NCBI GenBank assembly: GCA_036961205.1
Contig: JBALVI010000003.1
Span: 372,001-436,000, forward strand
Direction of reading: 5' to 3'
DNA length: 64,000 nt
DNA from: CALJFL01 sp036961205
GTDB lineage: Bacteria; Pseudomonadota; Gammaproteobacteria; Pseudomonadales; Halieaceae
Shown here: piece by piece, positions 25,823-34,660 of the stretch
How positions within the stretch are numbered: position 1 is the first letter of the stretch
Layout of the letters: each line of letters starts with the position of its first letter
Notes under the pieces: generated by a model
What the model saw: only the letters and a program-made list of their open reading frames with translations
The model's database searches: none
Told to the model about the DNA's origin: nothing
Program-made: the position numbers and the translations under genes

Positions 25823-28684
25823 TTAGCTCTGTGCTGCTGCCTCAGGCGCTTCCGGTGCCGGGTTAGAACCGCGTGGGTCATTGCTAGCTCTGGTTACAAC
25901 ACGGCCGCTGGGGACAACAGGCGGTGCCACGTCGTCCTTGAACAGTGCAGACTTTCCGGTCTCGATTAGCAGTTCACCCACGGGTTTGGGGGCTTCTCTG
26001 GGGTCGTTTGTTGCTCTGCCACCATCGGTCAGGCCGCTAGTATCGGCTGGAGACTCTGGCTCTACGCTAGCTTCAACCGGGGCCGGCTCAGCTACTACGG
26101 CTTCAACGGTCTCAACTGGAGTCTCAGCTACAGCCTCAACAACCGGTTCTGCAGCCTCGACTATTGCTTCAACAACTGGCTCTTCAGCCTCCTCTACAAC
26201 CTCAGCAACCGGCTCTGCAGCGGGTTCTGCTGCAGCTTGCGGTTGCTCATCGACCTCAGGGACCTCGCTGACCGCAACGGGCGCGATGTTTCCATCAACC
26301 TCCACGTCAACATTGGCAGTCACTGCAGAAGGCTCAGACATTACAGCGGCTTCAACAGCTTGTGGAGCCTCTACGGGTGCGGTTTCTGCCACAGCCTCAA
26401 TGGGTGCGGCTGTAGGCTGCTCGTCCAGCACGGGAGTGTCTGCCACCGCAGCTACTTCTGGCTTGGGTCCGCGACGTCGACGGCGAGTTTCATTCCGTTT
26501 CATATCACTGGGACGCTTGCGCGGCTTGTCGCGACTATCTGTGTTCCCTTCAGCGGCAGCTTGCGGGGCTTGCGTTGCAGCTACCTGCTCATCGTCCCGG
26601 CGCGGTGCCTGCCTGTTCCTGTCACGAGAGCTGTCACGAGAGCTGTCGCGATTATTGTCGCGGTTCTCGCCCTGAGGCTTTCGATTTCCGTCGCGGTTGC
26701 CGCTGCTTTGCTTGCGGTCCTGATTCCGGTCCTGATCTCGATCCTGGTTCCGACTCTGCTCGCCATTGTCCTGGCTGCGAGCCTGGTCACTGCCTCCAGA
26801 GCGGCGACGATTGCGGTTGCGGTTGCGATTACCCTGGCCTTGTTTCTGTTCACCGGACTGGGATTGTCCCTTGCTCTGGCGATTGCCGCCGCTGCGCTCT
26901 GAGCTCTGCTTTTGCGGAGCTGCCTCGGCTTCTGTCTTTTCTTCTCCAAAGAGTGCGGTCACCACACGGGAAAACAGGCCCGCTTTTGGCGCTGCTTGCG
27001 CGGGCGCCTTGGCACTTGCTTTGGCTGTTTTTTCCGCTGCTGCCTTGGGAGCAGGGGTGGCCGCCTCTGGCGCCATGGCCTCAGGGGTTATGGCCTGCAC
27101 CACGGCTTGTGGCTGCGCGATTACACCGGAGTGGTTGTCGCTGATCGAATCGGTGTCTGGCACTGCCAGCTCGACTTTGTAGCTGGTGGCGTGATCGCCT
27201 TCTACAACTTCATCATCGCGCAAGCGCTGCACTTCGAAATGCGGTGTGACCAGGTTGGGGTTGGGGATAACCAGGACCCGAGCTTTTGTTTCCTGCTCAA
27301 TATCGCCCAGCGCGCTGCGTTTTTCGTTGAGCAAATAGGCAGCAACATCTACCGGCACAATGGCGCGAACTTCTGCGCTGCGCTCTTTGATGGCTTCTTC
27401 TTCAAGTAAGCGCAAGATGGACAGTGCCAATGACTTGGTGTCGCGAATTGTGCCCTGTCCAGTACAACGTGGGCAGACAATGGCGCTGGTCTCGCCCAGC
27501 GAGGGACGGAGTCGTTGGCGGGACATTTCCAGCAGACCAAAGCGCGAAATACGACCTACCTGAACCCTGGCGCGATCTACCGTTAATGCGTCGCGCATTC
27601 TGTTTTCTACCGAGCGCTGGTTGCGTGCTGCCAGCATGTCGATGAAGTCGATTACTACCAGGCCGCCCATGTCGCGCAAACGCAGTTGACGTGCAACTTC
27701 GTCTGCGGCTTCAAGGTTGGTCTGTAACGCGGTCTCTTCGATATTGCTGCCTTTGGTGGCGCGAGCGGAGTTAATATCGATGGAAACCAGCGCTTCTGTC
27801 GGATCAATGACCAGTGAGCCACCTGAGGGCAGGCGAACTTCACGCTGAAAAGCGGTCTCAATTTGTCCCTCAATCTGGAAGCGGCTGAACAGGGGGATAG
27901 TGTCTTCGTACATCTTAATGCGACTGATGTACTGGGGCATGACCAAGCTGACGAAATCGGTCGCCTGCTTGAAGGCGTCTTCGGAGTCGATAAGCACCTG
28001 GTCGACATCTTCGCGGAGGTAATCTCTTACCGCGCGCACAATCACATTACTTTCCTGATAGAGCAGGGTAGGGGCTTTGCTTTCTTTGTCGGCGTTGCTG
28101 ATCGCTTCCCATACTTGCAACAAGTAGTTCAAATCCCATTGAAGTTCTTCGCTAGACCGGCCAACACCTGCGGTGCGGATAATAACGCCCATGCCATCGG
28201 GTATTTCGAGATGGCTTAATGCCTCACGCAGTTCATTGCGATCATCACCCTCGATACGACGGGATATGCCGCCGGCTCTGGGGTTGTTGGGCATAAGTAC
28301 CATGTAGCGCCCGGCCAGGCTGATAAAGCTGGTCAGGGCAGCGCCTTTGTTGCCGCGCTCTTCTTTGTCCACTTGCACCACAATTTCGGTGCCTTCTTTA
28401 ACGATGTCTCGGATTTTCGTCCGACCTTCGCCACCCGGGGGTTTGCGGTAGAAGTATTCCGGGGCGATTTCTTTCAGCGGCAGAAAGCCGTGACGATCCG
28501 CGCCGAAGTCGACAAAAGCTGCCTCCAGGCTGGGTTCAACTCGGGTTATTTTACCTTTGTAGACATTGGATTTCTTTTGTATACGGGTGCGGTTTTCGAT
28601 ATCAAGATCGTAAAGTCGCTGACCGTCAACGAGAGCGACGCGCAACTCTTCAGGTTGTGTCGCGTTGATTAACATTTTTTTCAT
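25823..28684 (-). CDS. rne: Ribonuclease E
   Basis: A 953-residue endoribonuclease, core of the RNA degradosome and of tRNA/rRNA maturation. The start MKKMLINATQPEELRVALVD at 28684 matches RNase E exactly in position, so the 17 codons of open frame upstream are not used. The S1 domain, the catalytic aspartates in VSIDINSARAT and LVVIDFIDM, and the zinc link CPRCTGQGT are intact. From about residue 560 the protein turns low-complexity: an Arg/Asn/Gln-rich RNA-binding block with repeated NRDSSRDSSRD-like units, an RRRRRG patch, then an Ala/Glu/Val-rich acidic tail. This is the usual disordered scaffold; which degradosome partners bind cannot be read. Divergent from rluC. Confidence 0.97.
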   Translation of the reverse strand: MKKMLINATQPEELRVALVDGQRLYDLDIENRTRIQKKSNVYKGKITRVEPSLEAAFVDFGADRHGFLPLKEIAPEYFYRKPPGGEGRTKIRDIVKEGTEIVVQVDKEERGNKGAALTSFISLAGRYMVLMPNNPRAGGISRRIEGDDRNELREALSHLEIPDGMGVIIRTAGVGRSSEELQWDLNYLLQVWEAISNADKESKAPTLLYQESNVIVRAVRDYLREDVDQVLIDSEDAFKQATDFVSLVMPQYISRIKMYEDTIPLFSRFQIEGQIETAFQREVRLPSGGSLVIDPTEALVSIDINSARATKGSNIEETALQTNLEAADEVARQLRLRDMGGLVVIDFIDMLAARNQRSVENRMRDALTVDRARVQVGRISRFGLLEMSRQRLRPSLGETSAIVCPRCTGQGTIRDTKSLALSILRLLEEEAIKERSAEVRAIVPVDVAAYLLNEKRSALGDIEQETKARVLVIPNPNLVTPHFEVQRLRDDEVVEGDHATSYKVELAVPDTDSISDNHSGVIAQPQAVVQAITPEAMAPEAATPAPKAAAEKTAKASAKAPAQAAPKAGLFSRVVTALFGEEKTEAEAAPQKQSSERSGGNRQSKGQSQSGEQKQGQGNRNRNRNRRRSGGSDQARSQDNGEQSRNQDRDQDRNQDRKQSSGNRDGNRKPQGENRDNNRDSSRDSSRDRNRQAPRRDDEQVAATQAPQAAAEGNTDSRDKPRKRPSDMKRNETRRRRRGPKPEVAAVADTPVLDEQPTAAPIEAVAETAPVEAPQAVEAAVMSEPSAVTANVDVEVDGNIAPVAVSEVPEVDEQPQAAAEPAAEPVAEVVEEAEEPVVEAIVEAAEPVVEAVAETPVETVEAVVAEPAPVEASVEPESPADTSGLTDGGRATNDPREAPKPVGELLIETGKSALFKDDVAPPVVPSGRVVTRASNDPRGSNPAPEAPEAAAQS

Positions 28685-29256
28685 TTGCCGTAAGCCTTTT
28701 ATAAGGCAGGCCTGGCGGGGAGGAATCAGTTGCACAGCTGACCGGAGTCAAGCATTAGGAGTGGCTTGGCGGAGCCTGTGAGGCTCTTTCAGGGCGTGTA
28801 CTGCCCGGGTTCGCTACTCTTTACGCTCAGGTGCTCTGTAATTACGCAACGCGTATTTATGGCGTTGTACCAGCGTTTGTGCCCGGAAAGTTTATGGCGC
28901 TCTCCCGACCTTTTTGTTAGTGTCGCTGCACCTGAGAAGAGCGACACTTGTGCTGAATCTGCTAACTGATTCTTTGTCCCGGCAGTACCTGCTGCTCGGT
29001 TCATAATTAGGTCGACACGGCTGTCCATTCGTGGCGAAGGTCGGAGCACAAAATGCTCATACGGCCTCAGGAGTGTCGACATCCATTTAGTATCTGTGTG
29101 ACGTTACGTGCGGAACCATGCAATTCATCGGCTGGTTCAACTGTCGCCAGTAAAAATTCCAAGATCAGTCCAGTAAACGTAATTCGGCTGTCTTGATCAC
29201 ACCGCGGGAATATAACAGTAAATGATAAGTGCTTCAATTATAAAAAGTTTTTTCCT
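28685..29256. other. 572-base rne/rluC intergenic region (rne leader)
   Basis: No gene recognised. On the rne side this is the expected place for a long 5' leader; in E. coli the rne leader folds into hairpins that let RNase E control its own mRNA. Here a perfect 9-base stem AGTGTCGCT/AGCGACACT lies at 28919-28948, and an 8-base inverted pair GTCGACAC/GTGTCGAC spans about 29013-29083. No strong promoter stood out for either gene. An open frame at 28789-29082 on the minus strand looks non-coding. Confidence 0.5.
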
Positions 29257-30201
29257 GTGAGTGAGGAGAATAGACCTAAAGTTGAACTGGTGACTGTTGA
29301 CGAAGCAGCCGAAGGGCAGCGTTTGGACAATTACCTGATTCGAGTTTTTAAAGGTGTGCCTAAAACGCGCCTTTACCGGGCCTTGCGTAAAGGGGAGATT
29401 CGCGTCAACAAGGGCAGATGCAAGGCCGACTACCGGCTTAGCATAGGCGATGTGGTCAGGTTGCCACCTATAAGGCAGCCAGACCCTGCTGCCCCGGCCG
29501 TCATTCCCAGGTACTGGTCTGAGCTGCTGAAAAAACGCACTGTTTATGAGGATGACGGCTTACTGGTGTTAGACAAGCCCGCTGGACTCGCTGTTCACGG
29601 GGGCAGTGGCCTCAATTTCGGTCTGATTGAGTGTCTGCGGCGTGATAGGCCAGATGATCGTCATCTCGAGCTCGTTCATCGACTGGATCGGGACACCTCC
29701 GGGTTGATAATGATAGCTCGCAAACCGGCCATACTCCGCGACTTGCACCGGCAGCTGCGTGAGAAAACTGTCGATAAGCGCTATCTGGCTTTGGTTCCCG
29801 GGCAGTGGCCCCGCAGCCGTAAAGTAGTGGAAGCGCCACTGGAAAAAAATACTTTGCAGTCTGGCGAGCGCATGGTGCGGGTCTCTAAAGAGGGGAAACC
29901 GTCGGTAACAGAGTTCAGCGTCATCGAACGTTTCGATCGGGCAACGCTAATAGAGGCCAAGCCGATTACCGGTCGAACGCACCAGATACGCGTGCATGCG
30001 CAGTTTGCTGGATTCCCATTGCTGGGAGATAACAAGTACAGCGATGATAAAGGTGAGCAGCTGTGTCGGGAGCTAGGCTTGAAGCGGCTGTTCCTCCACG
30101 CCAGCAGTTTACGCGTCAGCGTGGGCGAAAAGGGCAAAATCCACTTGCGAGCCGAGCTAGAGCAAGAGTTAGAAAAAGTATTAAAAAAGCTTCGTAATTA
30201 G
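29257..30201 (+). CDS. rluC: 23S rRNA pseudouridine synthase RluC
   Basis: A 314-residue RluA-type enzyme, converting 23S uridines 955, 2504 and 2580 (E. coli numbering) to pseudouridine. It has an N-terminal S4 RNA-binding domain (QRLDNYLIRVFKGVPKTRLY) and the catalytic aspartate in VHRLDRDTSGLIMIA. The divergent position next to rne identifies it as RluC rather than RluA or RluD. GTG start without an evident SD; 6 bases separate it from the HAD gene. Confidence 0.94.
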   Translation: MSEENRPKVELVTVDEAAEGQRLDNYLIRVFKGVPKTRLYRALRKGEIRVNKGRCKADYRLSIGDVVRLPPIRQPDPAAPAVIPRYWSELLKKRTVYEDDGLLVLDKPAGLAVHGGSGLNFGLIECLRRDRPDDRHLELVHRLDRDTSGLIMIARKPAILRDLHRQLREKTVDKRYLALVPGQWPRSRKVVEAPLEKNTLQSGERMVRVSKEGKPSVTEFSVIERFDRATLIEAKPITGRTHQIRVHAQFAGFPLLGDNKYSDDKGEQLCRELGLKRLFLHASSLRVSVGEKGKIHLRAELEQELEKVLKKLRN

Positions 30202-30207
30202 CTGATA

Positions 30208-30873
30208 ATGATCATTATATTTGATTGGGATGGTACGCTTTGTGATTCTGTTGACCACATCGTATTGGCGATGCAGCAGGCGGCAGTGAGTATCGGCGTG
30301 CCGGTTCCGGAGCCAGCGGCGGTAAGGGATATTGTCGGTCTGGGTTTACAGCAGGCCATAGCTCGGGTATTCCCAGGCCGTGGTGACGAGTTTGGCAAGG
30401 ATTTCGCCGCGTTGTACTCACGCCACTATATTGAAGCAGATCAGCCGCCCGCAACCCTGTTCAATGGGGCTCTGTCCACGCTTAACTCGCTCAAAGGGCG
30501 GGGCATTGAGTTGGCGGTGGCTACTGGCAAAAGCAGACGCGGACTTGATCGGGTGCTCAGCGGGCTGAATTTGAGTGAGTTTTTCCAGGCCACCCGGTGT
30601 GCCGATGAGACCTTATCCAAACCGCATCCCTTGATGCTCGAGGAGATATTGCGGGAGCGGGGTAAGTCTCCGGAGCAGGCGCTAATGGTGGGAGATACCG
30701 AATACGATCTGGAAATGGCCACAAATGCAGGTGTAGCGTCGGTTGGTGTCAGTTTCGGCGTGCACTCAATAGAGCGACTCATGCGCCACCAACCAGTCGC
30801 GATACTCGACGAATTGGCCGGCTTATTGAACATTCCTCAGTGTCAGGCCCGGGAGCCCGTCAGCACGGGGTAA
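30208..30873 (+). CDS. HAD-superfamily phosphatase (Gph-like, subfamily IA)
   Basis: A 221-residue hydrolase with all HAD motifs: nucleophile FDWDGTLCDS, the threonine motif ELAVATGKSRRGL, lysine motif LSKPHP and acidic motif MVGDTEYDLEMA. Phosphoglycolate phosphatase-like proteins occupy this place after rluC in many Gammaproteobacteria, but substrate is unproven. Its last 31 bases overlap the convergent maf gene. Confidence 0.88.
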   Translation: MIIIFDWDGTLCDSVDHIVLAMQQAAVSIGVPVPEPAAVRDIVGLGLQQAIARVFPGRGDEFGKDFAALYSRHYIEADQPPATLFNGALSTLNSLKGRGIELAVATGKSRRGLDRVLSGLNLSEFFQATRCADETLSKPHPLMLEEILRERGKSPEQALMVGDTEYDLEMATNAGVASVGVSFGVHSIERLMRHQPVAILDELAGLLNIPQCQAREPVSTG

Positions 30874-31433
30874 CCCGCGTTCGCCAGCAAAGTGGTGAGC
30901 GCTATCAGGGGCAAACCCTCAAGGCTGGTGGGGTCAGAGCCGCTGAGGCTTTCAAACAGAGCTATCCCCAGGCCCTCACATTTGAAGCTACCGGCGCAGT
31001 CATAAGGCTGCTCTCGCTGTAGATAAGTCGAAATCTCCAGCTCCGTCAGTTCGCGGAACTTTACCGTGAATGGATCGACTATGACCTCGCTGAAGCCGCA
31101 ATCAACTCCCACCAGGGCGATGGCCGTATAGAAAACCACCTCCATGCCGGAACATTGGCTCAACTGTGCGGTGGCGGCAGCATGGTTGCCGGGTTTGCCG
31201 AAAATTTGACCATTTAAGGCCGCAACCTGGTCGCTGCCTATAATCAACGAATCTGGACAATTTTTGGCTACGGCCAGTGCTTTTGCCAACGCCAGGCGCT
31301 CCACCAGAGCGTTGGCCGGCTCGCCAGGCAGTGGAGATTCGTCAGTGCCGGGCGCAATAGTCGCAAATGGCATCTGTAATCGCGACAGTAACTGTTTTCT
31401 GTAGGGGGAGGTCGACGCGAGGATCAGGTTCAT
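30843..31433 (-). CDS. yceF: Maf-family nucleotide pyrophosphatase (YceF)
   Basis: A 196-residue Maf protein, hydrolysing modified nucleotides such as m7GTP to the monophosphate. Motifs: LILASTSPYRKQLLSRL at the N-terminus, IIGSDQVAALNGQIFGKPG and a CAGSFKCEGLG segment specific to the YceF branch. Context (rne-rluC-yceF-yceD-rpmF) agrees. It is transcribed away from yceD and converges on the HAD gene. Confidence 0.92.
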   Translation of the reverse strand: MNLILASTSPYRKQLLSRLQMPFATIAPGTDESPLPGEPANALVERLALAKALAVAKNCPDSLIIGSDQVAALNGQIFGKPGNHAAATAQLSQCSGMEVVFYTAIALVGVDCGFSEVIVDPFTVKFRELTELEISTYLQREQPYDCAGSFKCEGLGIALFESLSGSDPTSLEGLPLIALTTLLANAGYPVLTGSRA

Positions 31434-31505
31434 TTTGAAGGTCCGTTTTCGGCGCCTGTGGCGCTGTGCATAAGTGAGTGAACTAATTGTATTTTAAAGA
31501 TATTT

Positions 31506-31534
31506 TTGACAAAGGTGCATTGCGCCCCTATGAT
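31506..31534 (+). promoter_or_regulatory. Near-consensus sigma-70 promoter for yceD-rpmF
   Basis: TTGACA (perfect), 17 bases, TATGAT. The expected transcription start, 6-8 bases on, falls at about 31541, only a base or two from the yceD ATG at 31543, implying a leaderless or almost leaderless message. Confidence 0.85.
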
Positions 31535-31542
31535 GCGCGCCT

Positions 31543-32070
31543 ATGTCGACAGAGCCCCTTCCCAAGACGCTGGATGTACGTAAAGCAGCGACTCGTGGAG
31601 TGTCTGTTCAGGGTGCACTGAAACCACTTGAATTACAGCGTTTTCTTGGCTTATTGTCAGAGGAAGATGGCGAGATTTCGGTGGTGTTGAAGTTTGCCAG
31701 GAACGAAGAGAATCACCATCTGGTGAATGTGGTGGTCGAGGCTGAGGTTTTCGTCGAGTGTCAGCGATGCCTTGAATCGATGCCGTTGAAGCTGGTTGCT
31801 GAGAATAGCTTGGCTGCTGTTTGGACAGATGAAGAAGCGCGGCACCTGCCCAGGTACGTCGACCCGTTAATAACGGACGAAGCCTGCGATTTGTGGCGTT
31901 TGGCAGAAGATGAATTGATACTGGCTCTGCCGGCGTTCAATAATCACGCCGATGAGCAATGCAACAAGATATTAGCGGGTTTAGCGCAGTCGGATCCCTC
32001 ATTGGGATCTGAGTACGAGAAACCCAACCCGTTTGATGTGCTGGCGCAGTTAAAGCCCGGCAAGAAGTAG
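31543..32070 (+). CDS. yceD: YceD (DUF177) protein of the L32 operon
   Basis: A 175-residue DUF177 protein. It has the conserved CxxC-like pair ECQRCLESMPLKL and the acidic LAEDELILALPAFNNHADEQC stretch. DUF177 proteins are invariably next to rpmF and have been linked to 23S rRNA accumulation in plants and bacteria. No SD precedes the ATG, consistent with the leaderless promoter geometry. Nine bases separate it from rpmF. Confidence 0.9.
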   Translation: MSTEPLPKTLDVRKAATRGVSVQGALKPLELQRFLGLLSEEDGEISVVLKFARNEENHHLVNVVVEAEVFVECQRCLESMPLKLVAENSLAAVWTDEEARHLPRYVDPLITDEACDLWRLAEDELILALPAFNNHADEQCNKILAGLAQSDPSLGSEYEKPNPFDVLAQLKPGKK

Positions 32071-32079
32071 GAGTAAATC

Positions 32080-32262
32080 ATGGCTGTTCAGAAGAGTAAG
32101 AAGACCCGTTCGCGCCGCGGCATGCGCAGGTCACACGATTCCTTGACCGGTGCCACCTTGACTGTGGACCAGACAACGGGCGAGACCCACCGTAGACACC
32201 ACGTAAGTGCCGACGGCTTTTACCGCGGTAAAAAAGTAATTGACACTGGCAGCGACGACTAA
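32080..32262 (+). CDS. rpmF: Ribosomal protein bL32
   Basis: A 60-residue basic protein, MAVQKSKKTRSRRGMRRSHD then GETHRRHHVSADGFYRGKKV, a complete bL32 without the zinc-binding cysteines. AGGAG precedes the ATG. Confidence 0.97.
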   Translation: MAVQKSKKTRSRRGMRRSHDSLTGATLTVDQTTGETHRRHHVSADGFYRGKKVIDTGSDD

Positions 32263-32338
32263 GTCGTTAGCCTTGGTCAAGCGGAGATTACACGCTTAGT
32301 GCTCTCCTCGGTCGCTCGCGCCGCTTACCTAAAACTCA

Positions 32339-32387
32339 AGAGGCATTTCATGCCTCACACAGCGCTCGCAATTCATGAGAGCGCTGT
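32339..32387 (+). other. Two tandem hairpins between rpmF and fabD
   Basis: GAGGCA/TGCCTC (32339-32356) is followed at once by a perfect 9-base stem ACAGCGCTC/GAGCGCTGT (32359-32387). There is no T tract, so they look like processing or attenuation structures rather than a simple terminator. The remaining gap shows no gene. Confidence 0.5.
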
Positions 32388-32481
32388 CAACATTGTAGCC
32401 TGGCTTGTAAACTCGGATGCTGTTCCGGGTTTTTTCGTGTGCGTCTCTTTTGTAACCCGCAATAATTCAAGGACCTGAAAA

Positions 32482-33429
32482 ATGACAGATAGCGCGATCG
32501 CTTTTGTATTTCCCGGACAGGGTTCACAGAAAGTGGGCATGCTCGCAGATGCCTATGCGGAATTTGACGCGGTGCGGGCCACCTTTGTTGAGGCTTCGGA
32601 CACGCTGGGTTATGACATGTGGGACCTGATCCAGAACGGCGAGCAGCAAGCACTCAATCTTACCGAGACTACCCAGCCCGTTCTTTTGACCGCCAGTGTC
32701 GCTCTATGGCGTGCCTGGCAAGCAGAGAATGGTGCTATGCCCGTCGTAATGGCGGGTCACAGCCTGGGAGAGTTTTCGGCCCTGGTTTGCGCGGGTGCGC
32801 TGGCGTTTCCAGACGCAGTGCAATTAGTGCGGCAGCGAGGACAATTCATGCAAACTGCAGTGCCGGTTGGCGAGGGCGCTATGGCCGCGATTATAGGCCT
32901 TGAAGACGATGCCATTAATCGTATCTGTGGCGAAGTCTCTGCAAGTTCAGGCCAGGTGGTAGCTGCGGTGAACTTTAACTCGCCTGGCCAGGTCGTTATT
33001 GCCGGCACCACGGCCGCAGTGGACATGGCCATTGAAGCGTTAAAGGCCAGCGGAGCCAAAAGGGCGCTGCCGCTGCCAGTGAGCGCGCCTTTCCATACTG
33101 ATTTAATGAAGCCGGCCGGAGAAAAACTCGCAGAAGCGCTCGCTAATATAGAGATTCTTCAGCCTGCTCTACCCGTGGTGCACAATGTGCATGCAAAAAG
33201 TGAGAGTGACCCGGAGGCAATCAGGGCGCTTCTCGTCAAACAGATTTATAGCCCCGTGCAGTGGACGGGGTGTGTTCAGGCGATGCTTGGCCTGGGTGTA
33301 AACCGGATGGTTGAATGTGGCCCCGGTAAAGTGTTGAGCGGGCTCAACCGCCGTATCGACAAAGCTATAAACAGCTTTTCTCTGGAGGAGCCCGCGGCCC
33401 TCAGAGAAACCCTCAGTGAGTTAGCCTGA
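32482..33429 (+). CDS. fabD: Malonyl-CoA:ACP transacylase
   Basis: A 315-residue enzyme that loads malonyl groups from CoA onto ACP for fatty-acid synthesis. FVFPGQGSQKVGM, the catalytic serine in AGHSLGEFSALV, the arginine in VRQRGQFMQ and the histidine in SAPFHTDLM are all present. First of fabD-fabG-acpP-fabF; plsX and fabH, commonly upstream, are absent here. Confidence 0.97.
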   Translation: MTDSAIAFVFPGQGSQKVGMLADAYAEFDAVRATFVEASDTLGYDMWDLIQNGEQQALNLTETTQPVLLTASVALWRAWQAENGAMPVVMAGHSLGEFSALVCAGALAFPDAVQLVRQRGQFMQTAVPVGEGAMAAIIGLEDDAINRICGEVSASSGQVVAAVNFNSPGQVVIAGTTAAVDMAIEALKASGAKRALPLPVSAPFHTDLMKPAGEKLAEALANIEILQPALPVVHNVHAKSESDPEAIRALLVKQIYSPVQWTGCVQAMLGLGVNRMVECGPGKVLSGLNRRIDKAINSFSLEEPAALRETLSELA

Positions 33430-33449
33430 AAGCCGCCAACGGAGATCAA

Positions 33450-34196
33450 ATGATGACTGAAACAGCAAAAGTAGCATTGGTAACAGGCGCCAGCCGCGGC
33501 ATAGGCAAAGCGATCGCCGAGCGCCTCGTGGCCGGGGGCTACACCGTTATCGGTACCGCAACCAGTGACACAGGCGCCGAAGCCATCAGCGCGTATTTGC
33601 AGGCAGCGGGTAATGACGGTTGTGGCTTCAAGTTGGACGTGGCCAGTGATGAAAGTGTTGCTGAGGTTGTGAAGGCCATCAGCGCGCGTTACGGCGCGCC
33701 TTTAATTTTGGTCAATAACGCCGGTATTACGCGAGATAATCTTCTCATGAGGATGAAGAGCGACGAATGGCATGGTGTTATAGATACCAACCTGAACTCA
33801 CTGTATCGGGTAACCAAGGCATGCCTGAGAGGCATGACAAAGGCCCGCTGGGGTCGGATAGTGAATATCACGTCGGTCGTCGGATCCATGGGAAATGCGG
33901 GTCAGAGCAACTACGCGGCTACAAAAGCAGGCGCAGAGGGCTTCTCCAGGGCCATGGCCAGGGAGCTGGGCTCTCGTGCGGTCACGGTCAATTGTGTTGC
34001 TCCAGGCTTCATCAATACTGATATGACCCGTGAACTGACTGACGATCAGCGTGAGTTGATGTTGTCGCAGATTCCGCTTTCACGTCTTGGGGCGCCTGAA
34101 GAAATTGCTGATCTGGTTGGATTTTTGTGCGGTGAGAGCGCCGGTTACATCACCGGTGAAACCGTGCATATCAACGGCGGCATGCATATGGGATAG
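33450..34196 (+). CDS. fabG: 3-oxoacyl-ACP reductase
   Basis: A 248-residue NADPH-dependent reductase of the SDR family: VTGASRGIGKAIAERL cofactor loop, NNAG, and the Ser-Tyr-Lys triad ending in SNYAATKAG. C-terminal SAGYITGETVHINGGMHMG is typical for FabG. Start is one of two adjacent ATGs (33450/33453). Confidence 0.97.
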   Translation: MMTETAKVALVTGASRGIGKAIAERLVAGGYTVIGTATSDTGAEAISAYLQAAGNDGCGFKLDVASDESVAEVVKAISARYGAPLILVNNAGITRDNLLMRMKSDEWHGVIDTNLNSLYRVTKACLRGMTKARWGRIVNITSVVGSMGNAGQSNYAATKAGAEGFSRAMARELGSRAVTVNCVAPGFINTDMTRELTDDQRELMLSQIPLSRLGAPEEIADLVGFLCGESAGYITGETVHINGGMHMG

Positions 34197-34248
34197 CCTG
34201 TCTGGCGGGCTATCACGTGGTGCTTCGCACAACAGCGTTAAAAAAAGT

Positions 34249-34277
34249 TTATCACTCGCACGAAATGTGCGTAAAAT
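34249..34277 (+). promoter_or_regulatory. Candidate internal promoter for acpP
   Basis: TTATCA, 17 bases, TAAAAT, placed 52 bases before the acpP ATG. A separate acpP promoter would suit its need for high expression. Confidence 0.55.
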
Positions 34278-34328
34278 GCCTGCAGACCGGCATGTAAGGT
34301 TTTTTCTCTATCAATATCAGGAGTAATC

Positions 34329-34565
34329 ATGAGCAGCATTGAAGAACGCGTTAAGAAGATTGTCGCAGAGCAGCTTGGCGTTAAAGAAGACGAGGTACAG
34401 ACCGAAGCATCTTTTGTAGAAGATCTCGGTGCTGACTCACTCGATACTGTCGAACTGGTGATGGCCCTCGAAGAGGAATTTGAAACTGAAATTCCAGACG
34501 AAGAAGCCGAAAAAATCACTACTGTGAAACTGGCCATTGATTATATTAACAATAATCTAGCCTGA
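34329..34565 (+). CDS. acpP: Acyl carrier protein
   Basis: A 78-residue acidic carrier; the phosphopantetheine serine lies in DLGADSLDTVELVMALEE. AGGAG upstream. The protein is standard length with the typical C-terminal IDYINNN. Confidence 0.98.
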   Translation: MSSIEERVKKIVAEQLGVKEDEVQTEASFVEDLGADSLDTVELVMALEEEFETEIPDEEAEKITTVKLAIDYINNNLA

Positions 34566-34583
34566 TCCAACCTGACCAACACT

Positions 34584-34621
34584 AAAAGCCGTTTCTATCT
34601 TTGATAGAGCGGCTTTTGTTC
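34584..34621 (+). terminator. Terminator/attenuator after acpP
   Basis: AAAAGCCG ... CGGCTTTT with an inner TCTATC/GATAGA stem, followed by TTTTGTTCTTT. Ends about 40 bases before fabF, so probably lets acpP message exceed fabF message. Confidence 0.8.
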
Positions 34622-34660
34622 TTTATGCTCCCCTGATCCTCAACGATAGGAGTCACCACT

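Noticed and set aside
25881..27182. Long plus-strand open frames opposite rne
   Set aside because: They mirror the low-complexity, GC-rich RNase E tail, give compositionally odd proteins, and lack ribosome sites.
28789..29082. Minus-strand 97-codon frame in the rne leader
   Set aside because: No ribosome site or recognisable domain, and it spans the leader hairpin.
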